This document shows, piece after piece, positions 1 through 4,249 of a DNA stretch of 6,322 nucleotides (position 1 is its first letter; every line of letters begins with the position of its first letter). Source of the stretch: Anaerolineae bacterium. GTDB taxonomy: Bacteria > Chloroflexota > Anaerolineae > B4-G1. Position numbers and translations under genes: made by a program. The notes under the pieces are model-generated. The model was not told the origin of the DNA. It saw nothing but the letters and a program-made list of their open reading frames with translations, and made no database searches. The stretch is taken from positions 1-6,322 of the forward strand of contig JAUWOI010000269.1 in the NCBI GenBank assembly GCA_030612185.1. The letters run 5' to 3'.

Positions 1-1
1 C

Positions 2-700
2 TGCGAAGCGCTGGCCCCTCGCATTGAGCAGATCACCGGCGGGCGAGTGGGACTGCGCATCCTTTCCAACCTGGCCGACCACCGTCTGGCGCGGGCAAGG
101 TGCACGGTGCCGGTGGAAACGCTGGCCTTCGGGGATTTCTCCGGCGAGCGGGTGGCGCAAGGCATCGTCGAGGCCTGGGCCTTCGCCGCCGCCGACCCGT
201 ACCGCGCCGCGACCCACAACAAGGGCATTATGAACGGCGTGGACGCGGTCGTTATTGCCATCGGAAACGACTGGCGGGCGGTCGAAGCAGGCGCTCACGC
301 CTATGCTGCGCACTCTGGTCGTTACACCAGCCTGAGCACCTGGGCGCGCGATGCCGAAGGCAACCTGGCCGGTACGCTGGAGATGCCGCTGGCCGTGGGG
401 ATCGTGGGCGGGGCGACGCGCGTGCATCCCACGGCGCGGGTGGCGCTCAAAATCCTGGGCGTGCAGACCGCACAGGAACTGGCGGAGATCATCGCCTCGG
501 TGGGGCTGGCCCAGAACCTGGCGGCGCTGCGGGCGCTGGCGACGGAGGGCATTCAGCGGGGCCACATGCGGCTCCACGCCCGGCAGGTAGCCATTGCCGC
601 CGGCGCCATGGGTGATGAAGTGGCACAAGTCGTGGAGCGTATGATCGCCGAGGGCCACATCCGCCTCGACCGGGCCGAAAGAATACTGACCCAACTATGA
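2..700 (+). CDS. mvaA: Class II hydroxymethylglutaryl-CoA reductase, C-terminal part (5' end outside window)
   Basis: This enzyme reduces HMG-CoA to mevalonate (or oxidises mevalonate in degraders), using NAD(P)H in the cytoplasm. The frame is open from the left edge and gives 232 codons before TGA at 698-700. Family motifs visible are the stretch reading LRILSNLAD near codon 20, THNKGIMNG with the catalytic Lys at 221-223, [15 protein letters not shown] with the catalytic Asp at 269-271, and GHMRLHAR with the catalytic His at 563-565. The Lys-Asp and Asp-His spacings (16 and 98 residues) equal those of Lys267, Asp283 and His381 in the Pseudomonas mevalonii class II enzyme. By that numbering the fragment begins near residue 194 and the full protein would be about 425 residues. 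The catalytic Glu, the DAMGAN loop and the residues choosing NADH or NADPH lie off-window. A GTG at 47 is internal, because family homology continues upstream of it. The stop overlaps the next start (ATGA), and the synthesis genes downstream favour a biosynthetic role. Confidence 0.95.
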   Translation, partial: CEALAPRIEQITGGRVGLRILSNLADHRLARARCTVPVETLAFGDFSGERVAQGIVEAWAFAAADPYRAATHNKGIMNGVDAVVIAIGNDWRAVEAGAHAYAAHSGRYTSLSTWARDAEGNLAGTLEMPLAVGIVGGATRVHPTARVALKILGVQTAQELAEIIASVGLAQNLAALRALATEGIQRGHMRLHARQVAIAAGAMGDEVAQVVERMIAEGHIRLDRAERILTQL

Positions 701-1770
701 CCAACAACAACCAACCCACAATTCTCAAGCCTGACCGTGAGGTCGGCATCATCGGCTACGGGGCCTACGTTCCCAGGTACCGTCTGCCGGCCAGCGAAGT
801 GGCCCGCGTGTGGGCGGGCGGACAGGGCGGCACGCCGATCAAGGAGAAGTCGGTGCCCGGGCTGGACGAGGACGTGGTCACCATGTCCATCGAGGCAGCC
901 CGCAACGCGCTGGCCCGCGCCGGTAATGTGGACCCGGCGCTCATTCGCGCCGTGTGGGTCGGGAGCGAGTCGCATCCCTACGCCGTCAAGCCGACCTCGA
1001 CCATTGTGGCCGAGGCCATCGGTGCCACGCCCCACACGCAGGCCGGCGACTGGGAGTTCGCCTGCAAGGCCGGTACCGAGGCGCTCCAGGCCGTCATCGG
1101 CTTCGTCGGCTCGGGGATGGCGCAATATGCGCTCGCCATCGGGATGGACACGGCCCAGGCACGCCCTGGCGACGCGCTGGAATACACGGCCAGCGCGGGG
1201 GGGGCAGCCTACCTGGTCGGCCCGGCGAAGGAGGGGCTGGCCATCTTCGAGGGCTCGTTCTCCTACGTCACCGACACCCCCGATTTCTGGAGGCGGGCCT
1301 ACCAGCACTACCCCTCCCACGGCGGCCGGTTCACAGGCCAGCCGGCCTACTTCAAACATAGTACCGCCGCTGCGCAAGGGCTGATGGAGGCGCTGGGAAC
1401 GAAGCCGGCCGACTACACCTACGCTGTCTTCCACCAGCCCAACGCCAAGTTCCCACAGACGGCGGCCAAGCGGTTGGGCTTCACGCCGGCGCAGATCGAG
1501 GCCGGGCTCCTGGTCAACGATATTGGGAATACCTACGCCGGCTCCTCGCTCATTGGCCTGACGGCCATTTTGGACGTGGCCGCACCGGGCGATCGGGTGT
1601 TGTTGGTGAGTTACGGCTCTGGAGCAGGGTCGGACGCCATCTCACTCCGTATCACCGCTGGCCTCCAGGAGCGGCAACAGCGGGCACCGGCGACCCGTGA
1701 CTACATCGCCCGGCGCGTTGAGATTGACTACGCGACCTACGTGCGGTTCACCAGGAAGTTGATGCAATGA
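697..1770 (+). CDS. Hydroxymethylglutaryl-CoA synthase, archaeal type
   Basis: The product condenses acetyl-CoA with acetoacetyl-CoA to HMG-CoA, the second step of the mevalonate pathway. It has 357 residues, close to the roughly 350 of archaeal enzymes, with a hydrophilic N-terminal extension of about 12 residues before [15 protein letters not shown]. The thiolase-fold catalytic triad is visible: Glu91 in GSES, Cys123 in FACKAGTEA (codon 1063-1065) and His246 in [10 protein letters not shown] (codon 1432-1434). The Glu-Cys spacing of 32 equals that of Glu79/Cys111 in Staphylococcus aureus MvaS, and the Cys-His spacing of 123 is within one residue of that enzyme. The glycine-rich [10 protein letters not shown] stretch near residues 305-314 is the usual C-terminal signature. 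The start is fixed by the ATGA overlap with the reductase stop. There is no clear Shine-Dalgarno upstream, so translational coupling is inferred. FabH-like ketoacyl synthases share the fold, but the triad context and neighbours point to HMG-CoA synthase. Confidence 0.95.
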   Translation: MTNNNQPTILKPDREVGIIGYGAYVPRYRLPASEVARVWAGGQGGTPIKEKSVPGLDEDVVTMSIEAARNALARAGNVDPALIRAVWVGSESHPYAVKPTSTIVAEAIGATPHTQAGDWEFACKAGTEALQAVIGFVGSGMAQYALAIGMDTAQARPGDALEYTASAGGAAYLVGPAKEGLAIFEGSFSYVTDTPDFWRRAYQHYPSHGGRFTGQPAYFKHSTAAAQGLMEALGTKPADYTYAVFHQPNAKFPQTAAKRLGFTPAQIEAGLLVNDIGNTYAGSSLIGLTAILDVAAPGDRVLLVSYGSGAGSDAISLRITAGLQERQQRAPATRDYIARRVEIDYATYVRFTRKLMQ

Positions 1771-2930
1771 GAGACGTCGCTATCATCGGTGTGGGACAGA
1801 CCAAAGTAGGAGAGCACTGGGATACCAGCCTGCGACATCTGGCGCTGGGATCACTCCAGGCCGCCATGGCCGACGCAGGCGTGGCGCGAGCCGATGCACT
1901 CTACGTGGGCAATATGCTATCGGGTGAACTGACTGGACAGGAACACCTGGGCGCGTTGGTCGCCGATTTTGCGGGGCTACGCGGGATTGAAACGTTCAAG
2001 ATCGAGGCGGCCTGTGGTTCCGGGGCGGCGGCGCTGCGGGTGGGATACATGGCCGTCGCCGGTGGACTGGCGGACATCGTCATAGTGGTTGGAGTGGAGA
2101 AGATGACCGACACGCTCGGCCCCGACACAACCACGGCACTGGCGATGGCGGCCGACGGCGACTACGAGGCCGCGCAGGGGGTCTCCTTCGTCGCCATCAA
2201 CGCGCTTTTGATGCGGCGCTACATGCACGAGTATGGCTATAGCCATCAGGACTTTGCCCCCTTTGCCGTCAACGCCCACCGGAATGGGATGAACAACCCG
2301 TACGCCATGTTTCGCTTCCCGGTCAAGGCCGAACGTTTCACCAGGGCGAAGATGATCTGCGACCCCATCAATCTGCTGGATAGTTCCGCCATCTGCGACG
2401 GAGCGGCAGCGGTCGTGCTGGCGCCGGCCGACGCGGCACGCGCACTTTCGGCGGCCCCGATACGCATCGCCGCTTCGGCTGTAGGAACCGACACCCTGGC
2501 CGTGCACGACAGGCACGATCCGCTGGTGCTGGATGGGGCGATCATTTCGACCCGCCGCGCGTACGAGCAGGCAGGAATCGGGCCGGAGGACATAAACCTG
2601 TTCGAGTTGCACGACGCCTTCAGCATCATGGCGGCGCTCAGCCTGGAGGCAGCCGGGTTCGCGGACAAGGGCCAGGGGCTGCAACTGGCCCTGGAGGAGA
2701 AGATTGGAATCGAGGGCCGCGTACCTGTCGCCACGATGGGCGGGCTGAAGGCGCGGGGACACCCCGTGGGGGCCACCGGCATCTACCAGATCGTCGAGGT
2801 AGTGCAGCAGTTGCGCGGCCTGGCCGGGGACAATCAAGTGAAAAACGCGCGGCTGGGCATGGCCCAGAACATCGGCGGCAGCGGCGCGACGGTGGTTACA
2901 CATATCTTGGAGAGGATGGTAGGATGGTAG
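1767..2930 (+). CDS. Acetyl-CoA C-acetyltransferase (acetoacetyl-CoA thiolase), archaeal/SCP2-like
   Basis: The likely reaction is condensation of two acetyl-CoA to acetoacetyl-CoA, the first and thermodynamically unfavourable step of the mevalonate route. The product has 387 residues. Visible catalytic elements are the nucleophile Cys83 in [12 protein letters not shown] (codon 2013-2015), His282 in ELHDAFS (codon 2610-2612) and His332 in [11 protein letters not shown] (codon 2760-2762). The C-terminal motif reads [10 protein letters not shown], without the Cys present at this point in classical bacterial PhaA/AtoB thiolases. This is the pattern of the archaeal and SCP2-type subfamily that pairs with HMG-CoA synthase and DUF35. 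The start overlaps the synthase stop by four bases (ATGA), and a weak AGGAAG lies at 1753-1758. The last four residues (MVGW) and the TAG stop are encoded inside a repetitive octamer tract, so the natural C-terminus may have been altered by a few residues. Catalytic regions are intact. A lipid-transfer or degradative thiolase role is less likely given the operon. Confidence 0.92.
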   Translation: MRDVAIIGVGQTKVGEHWDTSLRHLALGSLQAAMADAGVARADALYVGNMLSGELTGQEHLGALVADFAGLRGIETFKIEAACGSGAAALRVGYMAVAGGLADIVIVVGVEKMTDTLGPDTTTALAMAADGDYEAAQGVSFVAINALLMRRYMHEYGYSHQDFAPFAVNAHRNGMNNPYAMFRFPVKAERFTRAKMICDPINLLDSSAICDGAAAVVLAPADAARALSAAPIRIAASAVGTDTLAVHDRHDPLVLDGAIISTRRAYEQAGIGPEDINLFELHDAFSIMAALSLEAAGFADKGQGLQLALEEKIGIEGRVPVATMGGLKARGHPVGATGIYQIVEVVQQLRGLAGDNQVKNARLGMAQNIGGSGATVVTHILERMVGW

Positions 2931-3043
2931 ATTGGTAGATTGGTAGATTGGTAAATTGGTGAGCGACGTACCAAAAGCGCGAATGGCTGACCAATTCCCC
3001 AGTCTACCAATTCCCCAGTTTCCCAATTTACCAATTTACCAAT
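2916..3043. repeat. Two opposed 8-base-period repeat tracts forming a long potential hairpin
   Basis: The left tract (2916-2960) consists of octamers close to ATTGGTAG. The right tract (2990-3043) consists of octamers close to ACCAATTT, including a 16-base unit repeated once at 2990-3021. The left 30 bases (2931-2960) are complementary to 3014-3043 at 25 of 30 positions, and two of the mismatches become G-U pairs in RNA. The unpaired middle is about 29 to 53 bases, depending on register. The left tract covers the last codons and stop of the thiolase gene, and the right tract ends directly before the DUF35 ribosome-binding site. It lacks a following T-run, so it does not look like an intrinsic terminator. 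Confidence 0.85.
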
Positions 3044-3049
3044 AAGGAG
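3044..3049 (+). promoter_or_regulatory. Strong Shine-Dalgarno site for the DUF35 gene
   Basis: AAGGAG lies six bases before the ATG at 3056. It is the best ribosome-binding site in the window and fixes this start. It begins on the first base after the right repeat tract, so the predicted hairpin would leave it unpaired but adjacent to the stem base. Confidence 0.75.
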
Positions 3050-3055
3050 ATTGCA

Positions 3056-3460
3056 ATGAGTATACCGAGGAACTGGAGACTTCAAGCACAACGTTACCGG
3101 CTGGTTGGAGAGGTATGCGAGAAGTGCGGGGCGAGGATCTTCCCACCCCGTGACGTCTGCCCGGGATGCGAAGCACCGGCCCAGAAGCCATTTGTTTTCA
3201 GCGGGCAGGGCGAGGTCTATTCCTACAGCACCGTCTACAACCCGCCACGCGGGTTCGAGGAGTTCGCCCCTTACACCGTGGCGTTGGTACATCTGGATGA
3301 GGGGCCTATGGTGACCGCGCAACTCACCGACGTGGACGCCGATGAAGTGAAGATCGGCATGCCAGTGGAGATGGTGACGCGCAAAGTGCAAAGAGACGGC
3401 GAGCAGGGAGCGATCGTTTATGGCTACAAGTTCCGGCCGGCCATCAGGCACGCGGCCTGA
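3056..3460 (+). CDS. DUF35 zinc-ribbon/OB-fold protein, probable scaffold of the thiolase/HMG-CoA synthase complex
   Basis: This is a 134-residue cytoplasmic protein of the DUF35 (COG1545) family. Residues 1-18 are the usual N-terminal helical segment (ending RYRLVG). A rubredoxin-like zinc ribbon follows with CEKC (Cys21, Cys24) and CPGC (Cys35, Cys38), all four ligands present. Residues from about 45 to the end form the OB-fold, with the typical GEVYSYSTVYNPPRGFEEF and APYTVALVHLDEG stretches. In archaea a homologous protein bridges acetoacetyl-CoA thiolase and HMG-CoA synthase and contributes to a shared CoA-binding site, so acetoacetyl-CoA passes directly between them. Gene order here (synthase, thiolase, DUF35) supports the same job. 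It is separated from thiolase by 125 bases containing the repeat hairpin, but has the same orientation, its own strong ribosome-binding site and a terminator after it, so it is probably the last gene of the operon. The complex itself is inferred from homology. Confidence 0.92.
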   Translation: MSIPRNWRLQAQRYRLVGEVCEKCGARIFPPRDVCPGCEAPAQKPFVFSGQGEVYSYSTVYNPPRGFEEFAPYTVALVHLDEGPMVTAQLTDVDADEVKIGMPVEMVTRKVQRDGEQGAIVYGYKFRPAIRHAA

Positions 3461-3466
3461 GTCAAA

Positions 3467-3550
3467 GGCGAAGCACGTTTCGCCCCGAAGATCATCTCTT
3501 ACGACAAGTTCACAACTGACAAAGCCGGCAGCACCTCCACCCCTGGTGCT
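3467..3550 (+). other. Two small hairpins between the DUF35 stop and the terminator
   Basis: GGCGAA at 3467-3472 pairs with TTCGCC at 3479-3484 across a six-base loop. AGCACC at 3530-3535 pairs with GGTGCT at 3545-3550 across a nine-base loop. Both are perfect six-pair stems in the 3' untranslated region. They match no RNA family I recognise and may be incidental. The 103 bases between the DUF35 stop and the terminator hold no gene. Confidence 0.35.
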
Positions 3551-3563
3551 TCCATCGCGCAGG

Positions 3564-3601
3564 CGCATCTCTCATCTTTTTATGAGAGGTGCGTTTTTCT
3601 T
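3564..3601 (+). terminator. Rho-independent terminator of the mevalonate operon
   Basis: CGCATCTCTCAT (3564-3575) pairs with ATGAGAGGTGCG (3582-3593) in a 12-pair stem with one G-U pair and a six-base loop. The run TTTTTCTT follows at once (3594-3601). It lies 103 bases after the DUF35 stop and marks the transcript end. The loop CTTTTT also gives an A-run on the reverse strand, but the strong T-tract is on the + side. Confidence 0.9.
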
Positions 3602-3647
3602 GCCACGAATGTCCCATTCTTTGGAATAGTCTCCTGTCTAACGGTGA

Positions 3648-3676
3648 TTGACTTCCGCGCAGAGTTATTGTACCAT
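3648..3676 (+). promoter_or_regulatory. Candidate sigma-70-like promoter
   Basis: TTGACT (3648-3653, five of six matches to the -35 consensus) and TACCAT (3671-3676, four of six to the -10) are exactly 17 bases apart. The site lies in AT-richer DNA just after the operon terminator, facing the UPF0182 gene. With a weak -10 box and the palindromic element in between, it could be chance, or the old promoter of a lost gene. Confidence 0.3.
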
Positions 3677-3693
3677 TTCACCACCGAACACTT

Positions 3694-3846
3694 TTATACA
3701 AACCCTCCCAATTCGAGCATTTGGAACGCCACAGCGATGGGTATATGTTCATTCAGGAAATGATCGAGTAGGCGCAGACCAAATTGAAACAGACTCGGAT
3801 CGCTGCGATCTGAGCGGTGAATGACGACGATCCAGTTCTCAAGCAT
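3694..3846 (-). CDS. Small hypothetical ORF, possible gene remnant (50 residues)
   Basis: On the reverse strand an ATG (3844-3846) opens a 50-residue frame that ends with TAA at 3694-3696. The frame stays open upstream of the ATG to just inside the palindromic element, which adds residues reading SYAWIIFLGTAD before MLENWIVV. The sequence looks protein-like: a hydrophobic stretch, a charged middle (HRSDRSDPS) and helical segments such as FGLRLLDHFLNEHIP. I do not recognise a family, and there is no convincing ribosome-binding site. It could be the C-terminal remnant of a gene cut by the adjacent element at 3876. The complementary strand is also partly open here in other frames, so coding is uncertain. 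Confidence 0.25.
   Translation of the reverse strand: MLENWIVVIHRSDRSDPSLFQFGLRLLDHFLNEHIPIAVAFQMLELGGFV
3794..3814. repeat. 21-base imperfect palindrome
   Basis: The arms CTC and GATCGC are mirrored as GCGATC and GAG around a central T, with one mismatched pair (nine of ten pairs match; the perfect core is 3798-3810). It could be a protein-binding site or a short hairpin. It lies inside the reverse small ORF, so it may be coincidental. Confidence 0.35.
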
Positions 3847-3892
3847 GTCAGCCGTGCCCAAGAAGATGATCCAGGCGTAACTACCCAGGCAT

Positions 3893-4038
3893 CGTCATTC
3901 CGAGCGACCGAAAGGAGCGTAGCGACTGAAGAGAGTCGAGGAACCTCTGTGTTGGGGGTGCTCTTGTCGTTGCAGGGAGATTCCTCGACTTCCTTCGACT
4001 ACGCTCAGGACAGGCTGCTACGCTCGCTCGGAATGACG
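3893..4038. repeat. Long imperfect palindrome inside the element
   Basis: CGTCATTCCGAGCGA at 3893-3907 is the exact reverse complement of 4024-4038. Further in, AGCGTAG (3916-3922) and AGTCGAGGAA (3934-3943) meet complementary CTACGCT and TTCCTCGACT segments on the right. The transcript could fold into a long, interrupted hairpin in either direction. The outer 15-base sequence recurs a third time at 4163-4177. Confidence 0.75.
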
Positions 4039-4051
4039 TGTCACGAGGGGC
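3915..4051. repeat. Direct repeat copy 1 (137 bases)
   Basis: This is the first copy of a unit repeated at 4054-4190, period 139. The copies differ only at 3944/4083 (C/T) and 3955/4094 (G/A), so they are 98.5 % identical, indicating recent tandem duplication. The segment CCTTCGACTACGCTCAGG starting at 3992 resembles the 24-base repeat at the right edge of the window. Confidence 0.92.
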
Positions 4052-4053
4052 TT

Positions 4054-4190
4054 GAGCGTAGCGACTGAAGAGAGTCGAGGAATCTCTGTGTTGAGGGTGC
4101 TCTTGTCGTTGCAGGGAGATTCCTCGACTTCCTTCGACTACGCTCAGGACAGGCTGCTACGCTCGCTCGGAATGACGTGTCACGAGGGGC
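4054..4190. repeat. Direct repeat copy 2 (137 bases)
   Basis: This is the second copy of the unit at 3915-4051. It lacks the left palindromic arm that precedes copy 1 (3893-3914), so the duplication is partial. Its final base overlaps the right terminal inverted repeat. Confidence 0.92.
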
Positions 4191-4204
4191 CTGGGTAGTT
4201 ACGT

Positions 4205-4249
4205 ACAGGCAAAGTGAGGCAGTACACTCCGTGGCTTCGAGTCCATTGA
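4205..4249 (+). pseudogene. Probable residual N-terminal coding sequence of the UPF0182 gene, ending in an in-frame TGA
   Basis: In the same frame as the UPF0182 gene downstream, these codons read TGKVRQYTPWLRVH and then TGA at 4247-4249, followed by ESLGQLSTYQTSLWTR. UPF0182 proteins commonly have a Y-T-x-W-L-W-F-x-E-x-G-Y-like stretch before the next membrane helix. YTPWL and ESLG therefore look like its degraded remains with a few altered residues and one stop. Upstream, homology ends at the palindromic element. This rests on remembered family patterns, not an alignment. Confidence 0.45.

Larger units (their letters stand above)
3876..4203. mobile_element. Non-autonomous, MITE/REP-like palindromic element with 15-base terminal inverted repeats
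   Basis: The ends are perfect 15-base inverted repeats: CGTAACTACCCAGGC at 3876-3890 and its reverse complement at 4189-4203. Between them lie two direct copies of a 137-base unit (3915-4051 and 4054-4190) and a palindromic arm at 3893-3907. No transposase or plausible protein is encoded, so if mobile it would need help in trans. I see no convincing target-site duplication; only a five-base CAGGC occurs on both sides, offset by three bases. The left flank matches a possible reverse-strand gene and the right flank a UPF0182 gene. The element therefore joins unrelated sequences, which fits rearrangement or deletion better than a clean insertion. The boundary assignment is inference from the repeats alone. 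Confidence 0.6.

Noticed and set aside
553..1434. Reverse-strand open frame of 293 codons
   Set aside because: It lies opposite the reductase and synthase genes, whose catalytic motifs are clear. Long antisense frames are common in GC-rich DNA, and its translation has no recognisable motif.
2916..3043. CRISPR array or integron-like site
   Set aside because: The units are 8-base tandem repeats without spacers and in opposite orientations. No cas genes or integrase are visible.
3461..3563. Riboswitch or small RNA in the DUF35 3' region
   Set aside because: Only two six-pair stems are present, and I cannot match them to any known RNA family.
1977..3568. Two overlapping reverse-strand frames (1977-3026 and 2834-3568)
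   Set aside because: They are antisense to thiolase and DUF35, and part of the translation is only the octamer repeat read as an [12 protein letters not shown] peptide.
3697..3771. Short forward frame reading YKPSQFEHLERHSDGYM and ending in TAG at 3769
   Set aside because: It looks protein-like for about 24 codons, but has no start with a ribosome-binding site and competes with the longer reverse-strand frame. Neither can be decided without a search.
3817..4068. Forward 83-codon frame through the palindromic element
   Set aside because: Most of it is the repeat unit itself, the composition is repeat-driven, and there is no ribosome-binding site.
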